The position numbers and the translations under genes are program-made. From positions 2,745 to 8,182 of the forward strand of contig JAADIC010000344.1 in the NCBI GenBank assembly GCA_013151535.1: a DNA stretch of 5,438 nucleotides, written 5' to 3'. Source of the stretch: Alphaproteobacteria bacterium. GTDB taxonomy: Bacteria; Pseudomonadota; Alphaproteobacteria; Rhodobacterales; Rhodobacteraceae. Of the stretch, positions 1 through 5,049 are shown in pieces. Each line of letters opens with the position of its first letter. Positions within the stretch are counted from its first letter, which is position 1. Under the pieces are notes generated by a model. The model was not told where the DNA came from. It worked only from the letters and a program-made list of their open reading frames with translations, and did not search any database.

Positions 1-74
1 GCCCGCTAGCCCGCTAGCCCGCTAGCCCGCTAGCCCGCTAGCCCGCTAGCCCGCTAGCCCGCTAGCCCGCTAGC
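1..74. repeat. Tandem octamer array, nine copies of GCCCGCTA
   Basis: Nine perfect copies of the octamer GCCCGCTA occupy 1-72, followed by a partial GC; the array reaches the window edge, so its full length is unknown. Each unit can be read as the self-complementary hexamer GCTAGC plus CC. Because the period is 8 and CTAG is its own reverse complement, TAG stops fall in all three frames of both strands, so the array cannot be coding. It begins 28 bases beyond the paaX stop (that short spacer, 75-102, holds no hairpin with a T-run). It lacks unique spacers and so is not a CRISPR array. It may act as an end-of-operon element or be a slippage-prone simple sequence; no function can be assigned from sequence. 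Confidence 0.97.
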
Positions 75-102
75 GCACCAACTGTATGGCCATAATATGA
101 AA

Positions 103-915
103 TCAGTCTTGAAGTATTGCCAGTTTTGGCCGCTCCAGCCGCTTCAACAACGCATTGACTTGCTGTCGGCAAACCAGCCCAGCCCAGCCATCGGGATAAA
201 ATTCGGCTGACAAGGGCGCGTGGCGCAGCACTAACCGCCGCCAGTTGTGAATAATCAGCACGCGCAGAACAGCTATATCCAGATTGTCCGTTGGCAACGC
301 CGTATCCAGCACGCCATTCAACTGGCCGAGCACCTCCGATAAGTCGCGATACTCTCGGGTCAAACCATGCGGCGCGGTAATCGCACTCAACCAGTCTGGC
401 AGGTGTTTCAGATTGCCAGAAACACTTAAAAACCCCTCTCTTTCTGGCGCATTGGCCGTCAGATAAACCCCGGGTGCCACCACCAGGGCCCCCATTGCCA
501 CCATGTCCCGGTCCTGTTTCAACCGCTCGCTCAATGGGCCTGGTGCGGCCACACAAAGCGACCAACATTCGGGCATTTCAACTTTTGCCGCATATATTCG
601 GCCACGCGCGGCAAGGCTTTCGGCAAAACCGGTATCACTCAGACGATACACACTGGTGCGACCGGTTCGTTCGCTGACGATCCAGCCGTCCTTGCGCAAT
701 CGATGCAGTGCCACGCGCATGGCCTCGGGGCGGATGCCTATGCGGGGGCATAAACGCGACATCAGCGCGCCGCTGATGCGGTCATCGCGCTTCTGCGCCA
801 GATCACCAAACAGTGTCACAATCACCGACCAGACCCGAAAATCCCGGTTTCGGCGCAGGATCTCCAGTGCCGGTTGCAGCGACGACGATAGGGTTTCTTG
901 TGTGTTTACAGTCAT
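103..915 (-). CDS. paaX: PaaX family transcriptional repressor of phenylacetate degradation
   Basis: A 270-residue protein of the PaaX family, GntR-like winged-helix repressors that bind phenylacetyl-CoA as inducer and control the paa catabolic genes. Visible parts: an N-terminal winged helix (about residues 24-92, with GIRPEAMRVALHRLRKDGWI at 60-79 as the likely recognition region and a SERTGR-T-YRLSDTG wing), a middle region (about 95-180), and the family's C-terminal domain with NWRRLVLRHAPLSAEFYPDG at 224-243. It is slightly shorter than E. coli PaaX (about 316 aa). The ATG at 915 lies only 4 nt past the paaE stop codon and has no convincing Shine-Dalgarno, which points to translational coupling with paaE. 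Being the last gene of the operon it probably represses, it is likely autoregulated. Identity is strong; ligand and targets are inferred from the family. Confidence 0.93.
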   Translation of the reverse strand: MTVNTQETLSSSLQPALEILRRNRDFRVWSVIVTLFGDLAQKRDDRISGALMSRLCPRIGIRPEAMRVALHRLRKDGWIVSERTGRTSVYRLSDTGFAESLAARGRIYAAKVEMPECWSLCVAAPGPLSERLKQDRDMVAMGALVVAPGVYLTANAPEREGFLSVSGNLKHLPDWLSAITAPHGLTREYRDLSEVLGQLNGVLDTALPTDNLDIAVLRVLIIHNWRRLVLRHAPLSAEFYPDGWAGLVCRQQVNALLKRLERPKLAILQD

Positions 916-919
916 CTGT

Positions 920-1996
920 CTATTGATCGTAATCCAGCACGATCTTGTCGCTCATGGGATAACACTGACAGGTCAGAACATAGCCCTGCTCGACCTCGTA
1001 ATCTTCGAGCGCGTGATTGGCGACCATCTCAACCTCGCCCTCCAGCACCTTGGCGCGGCAGGTTGAGCACACCCCGGCCCTGCAGGCAAACGGCGCGTCC
1101 ATGTTGTTTTCAATCGCTGCTTCCAGCAGGGTTTGCCCGTCTTTCGGCATCTTGAAACTGCGTTTTTCGCCATCCAGCGTGACCGTGGTTTCGGTGACCG
1201 CCTGCGCGTCATCCATCGGTTTTGCGGTGGCCTTGCGCTTGGCGCGACCGGGCTGGCCGCTTCCGAACAGCTCGAACCGGATCTGGCCATCGTCCAGCCC
1301 GTGATCCTTCAGCGCTTTGGTGATGCCCAACATCATCGGTTCCGGCCCGCAGATCAAGGCGGTATCCACCGACTTGATGTCGATCCAGTGCCTGAATAAT
1401 TCGGCGCATTTTTCCGGTGTCACCATGCCGGTGAACAGGTCGATTTCCTGCGCGTCGCTTTCCAGAATATGGATGATTGTCAGCCGCCCCAGGAACCGGT
1501 TTTTCAAATCCTCCAGTTCCTCGCGGAACATGATGCTGGCGACGCCGCGATTGGCATAGACCAGCGTGAAATCCGATTTAGGTTCGCGCGCCAGCGTGGT
1601 TTTCAGAATCGACAGCACCGGCGTGATGCCCGAGCCGCCGGCAAACCCCAGATAGGTTCGGGCCGCATCGGGGTCGATTTCAGTACCGAATTTGCCCATT
1701 GGCGGCATCGCTTCAAGCCTGTCACCGGGTTTCAGGGCCTCATTCGCCCAGCTTGAAAACGCGCCACCATCGACGCGCTTGATGCCGATCTGCAACTTAC
1801 CCTCATCAAGCCCGGCGCAGATCGAATAGGAGCGGCGCAGTTCCTGGCCGTCAAAGTCGCGGCGAAATGTCAGATATTGGCCGGGGGTGAAAGCAAACTC
1901 TGCCGCCGCGCCGTTTTCAGGCACCAGCGTCAGCACCACCGCGTCGCGGATGGTTTTGTGGATGTCGGTGACAGTCAGATTGTGAAAACGCGGCAT
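920..1996 (-). CDS. paaE: Phenylacetyl-CoA 1,2-epoxidase reductase subunit PaaE
   Basis: A 358-residue flavin/iron-sulfur reductase that passes electrons from NAD(P)H through FAD and a 2Fe-2S cluster to the diiron centre of PaaA. Visible parts in order: an FAD-binding domain with RRSYSIC (54-60), an NAD(P)H-binding domain with GGSGITP (120-126) and CGPEPMM (216-222), a linker rich in basic and alanine residues (about 250-265), and a plant-type ferredoxin domain with C305-x4-C310-x2-C313 and a fourth ligand at C343 in LTCQCYP. Length matches E. coli PaaE (about 356 aa). The start at 1996 (MPRFHNLTV) was chosen because it gives the family N-terminus, has GAGAAG four bases upstream, and follows the paaD stop by 13 nt; a longer open frame up to 2242 would run through paaD and is not credible. 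Confidence 0.97.
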   Translation of the reverse strand: MPRFHNLTVTDIHKTIRDAVVLTLVPENGAAAEFAFTPGQYLTFRRDFDGQELRRSYSICAGLDEGKLQIGIKRVDGGAFSSWANEALKPGDRLEAMPPMGKFGTEIDPDAARTYLGFAGGSGITPVLSILKTTLAREPKSDFTLVYANRGVASIMFREELEDLKNRFLGRLTIIHILESDAQEIDLFTGMVTPEKCAELFRHWIDIKSVDTALICGPEPMMLGITKALKDHGLDDGQIRFELFGSGQPGRAKRKATAKPMDDAQAVTETTVTLDGEKRSFKMPKDGQTLLEAAIENNMDAPFACRAGVCSTCRAKVLEGEVEMVANHALEDYEVEQGYVLTCQCYPMSDKIVLDYDQ

Positions 1997-2009
1997 GGGG
2001 CTTCTCGCT

Positions 2010-2480
2010 TCAGATACATTTGAAATAGTCGAACGGCTCAAGGCAGGATTTACACCGCCAGAGCGCCTTGCACGGGGTCGAGCCGAACTGGCTTGTACGC
2101 TCCAGATCATCGCCGCCGCATTGCGGGCAACGGGCCGGTGTGCCTTTGGCCTCGGGCGGGGCGATGCCATAATCCTCAAGCGCAATACGGCCCTTTTCAG
2201 ACATCCAATCGGTGGTCCAGGCAGGTGAAAGACGCCGTTCAAGCCGCAGATTTTTAACGCCTTTATGGTTTAAGGCGCTCACTATGTCCTCGTTGATTAC
2301 CCGGGTTGCCGGGCAGCCGGAATAGGTCGGGGTAATTGTGATCACAAGCTGATCCTGCTGCCACTTCACATCGCGAATGATCCCCAGATCAACCAATGTG
2401 ATCACAGGAATTTCCGGGTCGGCAATGGTGTCGAGACAGTCCCAGACCTGTGCAACAGAAGGCAGGGAGGCGATCACCAT
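2010..2480 (-). CDS. paaD: PaaD, assembly factor for phenylacetyl-CoA epoxidase (MIP18/SufT family)
   Basis: A 156-residue protein, called PaaD or PaaJ in older nomenclatures, needed in vivo for epoxidase activity and thought to help mature a metal centre, most likely the PaaE iron-sulfur cluster. The N-terminal half is a DUF59/MIP18 domain, with DPEIPVITLVDLG at 21-33 and the conserved-cysteine motif TPTYSGCP at 50-57. The C-terminal half has a zinc-ribbon-like set of cysteines, C118-x2-C121, C137 and C143-x2-C146, and ends in the family signature EPFDYFKCI. The ATG at 2480 overlaps the end of paaC by 7 nt and has only a G-rich, weak ribosome site, so translation is probably coupled. All conserved cysteines are present and the gene looks intact. 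Confidence 0.95.
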   Translation of the reverse strand: MVIASLPSVAQVWDCLDTIADPEIPVITLVDLGIIRDVKWQQDQLVITITPTYSGCPATRVINEDIVSALNHKGVKNLRLERRLSPAWTTDWMSEKGRIALEDYGIAPPEAKGTPARCPQCGGDDLERTSQFGSTPCKALWRCKSCLEPFDYFKCI

Positions 2481-3232
2481 TCTGCCCCGGGATAGGCGCG
2501 CTGCAAGAACTGCATATCGGCCAGAATATAGCCCAGATGCTCGGTATGGGTGCCGGTCTTGCCACCCTTATGGGTGAACGCATCCTTCGGAATGTCCAGC
2601 GTCGCGTCCTGCATCACACGCCCCACCAGCGCGTCCCAGTCGGCGCGCAGGCTGGCGGGATCGGGCGCGATGCCTACCTTTATAAGCACCGCATCGACCG
2701 CGTCGCTGACGAACATTTCGCCGACATAAGGGTAAAGATCATCCAGCGCCGCCTGCATGCGGGTATGGCTTTGGGGCGTGCCATCGCCCAGCCCGACAAC
2801 GGTTCCCGCTGAGCGTTCAACGTGATAGGCCACCTCTTTACTGGCTTTTTCGGCAATATCAGCCACGCGTTTATCGCTTGATTTCAACAGCTTGCCCAGC
2901 ATCAGGCTTTGGAACGCATCAAACAGGAACTGGCGCATCAAGGTCTTGCCGAAATCGCCATTGGGGCGCTCGACCAGCAGCAGGTTACGAAAATCCCAGA
3001 CGTCGCGCAGATAGGCCAGATCATCGGCGCTTCGCCCCTTGCCTTCAACCTCGCCCGCCAGTTCCAGCCAGAACTGGGTTTGGCCGATCAGATCAAGCGC
3101 GGTGTTGGCCAGCGCGATGTCTTCCTCGATCACCGGCGCATGGCCGCACCATTCCGACACGCGGTGGGATAGGATCAGGGTGCTATCGCCGAGGCGCAGC
3201 AGGAACTGAAACAGGGCTTGATCGCGGGTCAT
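2474..3232 (-). CDS. paaC: Phenylacetyl-CoA 1,2-epoxidase structural subunit PaaC
   Basis: A 252-residue ferritin-like helical protein, the non-catalytic partner that forms a heterodimer with PaaA in the epoxidase. Family features seen: LRLGDSTLILSHRVSEWCGH near the start (12-31), ALDLIGQTQFWLELAGE (45-61), DFRNLLLVERPNGDF (80-94), KEVAYH (132-137), GLGDGT (147-152), and the C-terminal EHLGYILADMQFLQRAYPGA (231-250). Length is close to E. coli PaaC (about 248 aa). The subunit is known to have lost a working diiron site; KEVAYH occupies the place of a ligand motif in PaaA. The start at 3232 shares one base with the paaB stop in a TAATG junction, the classic arrangement for coupled translation. 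No break or truncation is seen. Confidence 0.96.
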   Translation of the reverse strand: MTRDQALFQFLLRLGDSTLILSHRVSEWCGHAPVIEEDIALANTALDLIGQTQFWLELAGEVEGKGRSADDLAYLRDVWDFRNLLLVERPNGDFGKTLMRQFLFDAFQSLMLGKLLKSSDKRVADIAEKASKEVAYHVERSAGTVVGLGDGTPQSHTRMQAALDDLYPYVGEMFVSDAVDAVLIKVGIAPDPASLRADWDALVGRVMQDATLDIPKDAFTHKGGKTGTHTEHLGYILADMQFLQRAYPGAEW

Positions 3233-3516
3233 TACATCGCCCCCACGTCGTCGGGAATGTCAAAGAACGATGGATGACGATAGACTTTGGAGTTGGACGG
3301 CTCGTAAAGCGGGCCTTTTTCGTCCGGAGAAGAGGCTGCGATATGGACAGCCTCGACCACCCAGATTGACACGCCCTCATTGCGCCGCGTGTAGACATCG
3401 CGGGCGTTCTTGATCGCCATTTCCGCATCCGGCGCGTGCAGGGAGCCCACATGACGGTGGCTCATCCCGTGTTGTCCGCGGATGAATATTTCCCAGAGGG
3501 GCCATTCGTTTGACAT
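3232..3516 (-). CDS. paaB: Phenylacetyl-CoA 1,2-epoxidase subunit PaaB
   Basis: A 94-residue protein matching PaaB, the small non-catalytic subunit that holds PaaAC heterodimers together in the epoxidase complex. Family sequence is clear: EWPLWEIFIRGQHGMSHRHV at 4-23, GSLHAPDAEMAIKNARDVYT (24-43), RRNEGVSIWVV (44-54), then SSPDEKGPLYEP (62-73) and KVYRHPSFFDIPDDV (77-91). Length equals the E. coli protein (about 95 aa). The frame is open upstream to 3576, but that would overlap paaA by 50 nt; the ATG at 3516 gives the family N-terminus and has a good AAGGAG ribosome site, so it was chosen. The gap to the paaA stop is 10 nt, and the TAA stop shares a base with the paaC start. Confidence 0.96.
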   Translation of the reverse strand: MSNEWPLWEIFIRGQHGMSHRHVGSLHAPDAEMAIKNARDVYTRRNEGVSIWVVEAVHIAASSPDEKGPLYEPSNSKVYRHPSFFDIPDDVGAM

Positions 3517-3522
3517 GATATT

Positions 3523-3528
3523 CTCCTT
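3523..3528 (-). promoter_or_regulatory. Ribosome binding site of paaB, overlapping the paaA stop codon
   Basis: AAGGAG on the minus strand, six bases before the paaB ATG. Its first two bases are the last two of the paaA TAA stop codon, so ribosomes finishing paaA cover it. It decides the paaB start at 3516 against the longer open frame. Confidence 0.85.
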
Positions 3529-4528
3529 ATTCCGCAGCCACTTGCGCGGCGTTCTTAATCTTGTTTTTATGTGCATGCGCCATCAGACCATCACGCACCC
3601 ATTCGCCATCTTCCCAAGCCTTGACCCGCGCCGCCATACGATCCTTGTTGCAAGGCCCATTGCCGCGAAGTACCGCAAAAAACTCGTCCCAATCGGGATC
3701 GGAGTAATCGTAGCCGCCCTTATCCTCGTTCCATTTGACGTTCGCATCGGGGCAGGTCAGGCCGAGATATTTCATCTGCGGCATGGTCTGATCGACGAAC
3801 CGCTGGCGCAGCTCGTCATTGGTGTTGATCTTGATCCGCCAGGCCATGGATTGGGTTGAATGCACCGAATCCTTGTCGGGTGGTCCGAACATCATCAGGG
3901 ATGGGAACCACAACCGATTGAGCGCGTCCTGTGCCATGGCTTTCTGCGCCGCATTGCCAAACGCCATCTTCATCATGATCGAATAGCCCTGGCGCTGGTG
4001 GAAACTTTCTTCCTTGCAAATCCGCACCATGGCGCGGGCATATGGCCCGTAGGAGGTTTTTTGCAACTGCACCTGATTCATGATCGCGGCCCCGTCAACC
4101 AGCCAGCCAACCGCGCCGATATCGGCCCAGTTCAGCGTCGGATAGTTGAAGATCGAGGAATATTTCATCTTTCCCGCATGCAGCATCTCGATCAACTCGT
4201 CGCGGCTGACACCCAGCGTTTCACAGGCGGAATAGAGGTAGAGGCCATGCCCGGCCTCGTCCTGAACCTTGGCCAGCAGGATCGCCTTCCTTTCAAGTGT
4301 GGGCGCGCGGGTGATCCAGTTTCCTTCGGGCAGTTGACCGACGATTTCGCTATGCGCGTGCTGGCCGATCTGGCGGATCAGGGTGGCGCGGTAATCATCA
4401 GGCATCCAGTCGCGCGGCTCGATCTTTTCGCCGGCATCAATGCGGGCCTGAAAGGCGCGCTCCTGATCTGACATTTCGTCGGGTGTCTTCACGCCGGTGC
4501 CTGCGGTTTTCACCATCTGTGCGTACAT
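3527..4528 (-). CDS. paaA: Phenylacetyl-CoA 1,2-epoxidase catalytic subunit PaaA
   Basis: A 333-residue diiron oxygenase subunit that converts phenylacetyl-CoA to its ring 1,2-epoxide, the committed step of aerobic phenylacetate degradation. It has a ferritin-like helical fold with all expected ligands in place: E61 in HSEIVG, E91 and H94 in QDEAGH, D145 in VDGAAI, and E174 and H177 in KEESFH (ligand assignment by recalled alignment with E. coli PaaA). Other signatures are [20 protein letters not shown] (66-85), [18 protein letters not shown] (121-138) and [10 protein letters not shown] (158-167). It is about 20 residues longer than E. coli PaaA at the N-terminus; M5 is a possible alternative start, but the ATG at 4528 has a perfect AGGAGG. 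First gene of the operon, divergent from copZ. Every key residue is present, so the enzyme should be active. Confidence 0.97.
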   Translation of the reverse strand: MYAQMVKTAGTGVKTPDEMSDQERAFQARIDAGEKIEPRDWMPDDYRATLIRQIGQHAHSEIVGQLPEGNWITRAPTLERKAILLAKVQDEAGHGLYLYSACETLGVSRDELIEMLHAGKMKYSSIFNYPTLNWADIGAVGWLVDGAAIMNQVQLQKTSYGPYARAMVRICKEESFHQRQGYSIMMKMAFGNAAQKAMAQDALNRLWFPSLMMFGPPDKDSVHSTQSMAWRIKINTNDELRQRFVDQTMPQMKYLGLTCPDANVKWNEDKGGYDYSDPDWDEFFAVLRGNGPCNKDRMAARVKAWEDGEWVRDGLMAHAHKNKIKNAAQVAAE

Positions 4529-4534
4529 GTGATC

Positions 4535-4540
4535 CCTCCT
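4535..4540 (-). promoter_or_regulatory. Strong ribosome binding site of paaA
   Basis: A perfect AGGAGG on the minus strand, six bases before the ATG at 4528. It is the strongest ribosome site in the operon, fitting the first gene, and supports this start over the ATG four codons further in. Confidence 0.88.
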
Positions 4541-4561
4541 GCCGGGTCGACGGAATTAGCC

Positions 4562-4573
4562 GACCGTGCGGTC
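4562..4573. promoter_or_regulatory. Candidate operator in the paaA leader: perfect inverted repeat GACCG-TG-CGGTC
   Basis: A perfect 5-2-5 inverted repeat about 33 bases upstream of the paaA start, with partial extension of the symmetry (4560/4575 and 4557/4578). The GACCG/CGGTC core resembles operators of TetR-family regulators, a group that includes PaaR proteins controlling paa genes in some bacteria. If the paaA promoter proposed at 4609-4637 is right, the site lies just downstream of the transcription start, where a bound repressor would block transcription. The function is inferred; no TetR gene is present in the window. Confidence 0.4.
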
Positions 4574-4608
4574 AGGGATACTGTCGCGCAGAGATTCGCG
4601 CAAGGCAA

Positions 4609-4637
4609 ATGTTACAAAAAGTGAAAAATGATGAAAA
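4609..4637 (-). promoter_or_regulatory. Candidate paaA promoter
   Basis: On the minus strand, TTTTCA (4637-4632) and TAACAT (4614-4609) are separated by exactly 17 bases, each matching 4 of 6 bases of the sigma-70 consensus, inside an AT-rich tract that stands out from the GC-rich surroundings. It would give a start near 4602 and a leader of roughly 70 bases. The tract is AT-rich enough to offer weak matches by chance, so this is only the best candidate seen. Confidence 0.35.
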
Positions 4638-4647
4638 AATTAGTAAC
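4611..4647. promoter_or_regulatory. Candidate PaaX operator: GTTAC-N27-GTAAC
   Basis: Two 5-base arms in inverted orientation, GTTAC at 4611-4615 and GTAAC at 4643-4647, are 27 bases apart and bracket the candidate paaA promoter. As recalled, E. coli PaaX sites are described as a motif with inverted arms separated by 27 bases; the arm sequences differ here, but the spacing agrees. Five-base arms in AT-rich DNA can arise by chance, so confidence is low. Confidence 0.25.
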
Positions 4648-4662
4648 TTGTAATATTTCCTC

Positions 4663-4693
4663 TTGACCTTCCTGTAGCTGGAACCCCTATATC
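4663..4693 (+). promoter_or_regulatory. MerR-type copper-responsive promoter of copZ
   Basis: The -35 element TTGACC (4663-4668) and -10 element TATATC (4688-4693) are separated by 19 bases rather than the usual 17. This over-long spacer is the hallmark of promoters activated by MerR-family regulators, which twist the DNA to realign the two boxes. The -35 box and spacer closely match the E. coli copA promoter controlled by CueR. Transcription should start near 4700, giving a leader of about 25 bases before copZ. The regulator gene (cueR/hmrR) is not in the window; in related organisms it often lies close to copA. Confidence 0.82.
4666..4686 (+). promoter_or_regulatory. CueR/HmrR operator in the copZ promoter spacer
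   Basis: The dyad is ACCTTCC, seven bases, then GGAACCC (7-7-7). The left half is identical to the CueR consensus half-site; the right half keeps GGAA but ends CCC instead of GGT. It sits between -35 and -10 exactly as CueR operators do, starting inside the -35 box. The predicted effect is Cu(I)- (or Ag(I)-) dependent activation of copZ and probably copA. Confidence 0.78.
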
Positions 4694-4711
4694 CGGCCAG
4701 GACAAACATCG

Positions 4712-4717
4712 AAAGGA
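4712..4717 (+). promoter_or_regulatory. Ribosome binding site of copZ
   Basis: AAAGGA seven bases before the ATG at 4725. The same hexamer at the same distance precedes copA. Confidence 0.8.
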
Positions 4718-4724
4718 TTCTCCA

Positions 4725-4940
4725 ATGTCAAATTCTAACGCTAAATTCAACGTCTCCGGCATGACCTGCGGCCATTGTGTTGCCCATGTGAAAGAGGCGC
4801 TGGAAGCGACCAGCGGTGTTGTCAGCGCCGCCGTCGATCTGGATGCCAAAACCGCCGAGGTCGAATTCAATGGCGATATCACAGCGGCCGAGGTTGCGGC
4901 TGTGATCGACGCTGCGGGCTATCCCGCTCAGGCCGCTTAA
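4725..4940 (+). CDS. copZ: CopZ-like copper chaperone (single heavy-metal-associated domain)
   Basis: A 71-residue cytoplasmic protein made of one HMA domain, the expected size for CopZ/Atx1 chaperones. These bind one Cu(I) between two cysteines and hand it to the metal-binding domains of the exporting ATPase. The metal site GMTCGHC lies at 12-18 with C15 and C18 as ligands; the histidine between them is frequent in bacterial chaperones. The domain ends with VAAVIDAAGYPAQAA (57-71), very like the end of the first HMA domain of the downstream CopA. It is preceded by a CueR-type promoter and a good AAAGGA. The copA start is 109 bases downstream in the same orientation, so copZ and copA probably work as one copper-efflux unit. 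A mercury-binding MerP role is unlikely, since there is no signal peptide. Confidence 0.92.
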   Translation: MSNSNAKFNVSGMTCGHCVAHVKEALEATSGVVSAAVDLDAKTAEVEFNGDITAAEVAAVIDAAGYPAQAA

Positions 4941-4957
4941 CCGCGACACCAGATAAA

Positions 4958-5016
4958 CTGACCCCCGCTCGGGGTTCCAGCATACCTTCCGGTCACTGGA
5001 ATCCTGTCGGGGGCAG
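4958..5016 (+). other. Long imperfect inverted repeat (RNA hairpin) between copZ and copA
   Basis: The left arm 4958-4980 and right arm 4996-5016 are near-complementary. CTG pairs with CAG at the base, then after a bulged A4961, CCCCCG (4962-4967) pairs with CGGGGG (5008-5013), then after a small internal loop CGGGGTTCCAG (4970-4980) pairs with CTGGAATCCTG (4996-5006) with two G-U pairs. That makes about 20 pairs around a 15-base loop, in which ACC/GGT can add three more. No T-run follows, so it is not a classical intrinsic terminator. It begins 17 bases after the copZ stop and ends 20 bases before the copA ribosome site, a place suited to stabilising copZ mRNA or lowering copA expression. 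The pairing is directly visible; the function is inferred. Confidence 0.72.
4984..5004 (+). promoter_or_regulatory. Second CueR-like dyad, upstream of copA
   Basis: ACCTTCC (4984-4990), seven bases, then GGAATCC (4998-5004): the same 7-7-7 layout and an identical left half-site to the copZ operator. The expected promoter boxes are poor: the hexamer at the -35 place is CATACC, and 19 bases further on GTCGGG is no -10 box. It therefore looks like an operator without a working promoter, a relic, or a by-product of the hairpin that contains it. Confidence 0.45.
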
Positions 5017-5036
5017 ATCTCGTTCAGGCCGCTCGT

Positions 5037-5042
5037 AAAGGA
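5037..5042 (+). promoter_or_regulatory. Ribosome binding site of copA
   Basis: AAAGGA seven bases before the ATG at 5050; it fixes the copA start. Confidence 0.8.
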
Positions 5043-5049
5043 ACAACCG

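Noticed and set aside
1..74. CRISPR array or iteron-type origin in the octamer repeats
   Set aside because: There are no unique spacers between units, the unit is too short for CRISPR, and no replication gene or AT-rich box is adjacent.
85..94. Perfect 10-base palindrome TATGGCCATA downstream of paaX
   Set aside because: It has no loop and no T-run, so it is not a terminator; a single 10-base palindrome is expected by chance at this scale.
62..568. Minus-strand open frame of 168 codons overlapping paaX
   Set aside because: It is an alternative frame of paaX, rich in low-complexity Gly/Ala/Arg, with no family features; it ends in the octamer array.
503..1066. Plus-strand open frame of 187 codons antisense to paaX and paaE
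   Set aside because: It is Arg/Ser-rich, crosses the boundary of two well-supported genes on the other strand, and has no recognisable domain.
1997..2242. Upstream extension of the paaE frame to an ATG at 2242
   Set aside because: The added residues lie wholly inside paaD in another frame, resemble no reductase N-terminus, and the ATG at 1996 has a ribosome site and the right family length.
3517..3576. Upstream extension of the paaB frame to an ATG at 3576
   Set aside because: It would overlap the paaA end; the ATG at 3516 has AAGGAG and gives the conserved PaaB start and length.
3860..4471. Plus-strand open frame of 203 codons antisense to paaA
   Set aside because: It is a mirror of the PaaA codons; the His/Asp/Leu-rich translation shows no motif, and PaaA is certain.
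4941..5049. Small RNA or intrinsic terminator in the copZ-copA gap
   Set aside because: The stem is strong but no U-tract follows it and no separate promoter is visible, so it is reported as a hairpin of unknown role instead.
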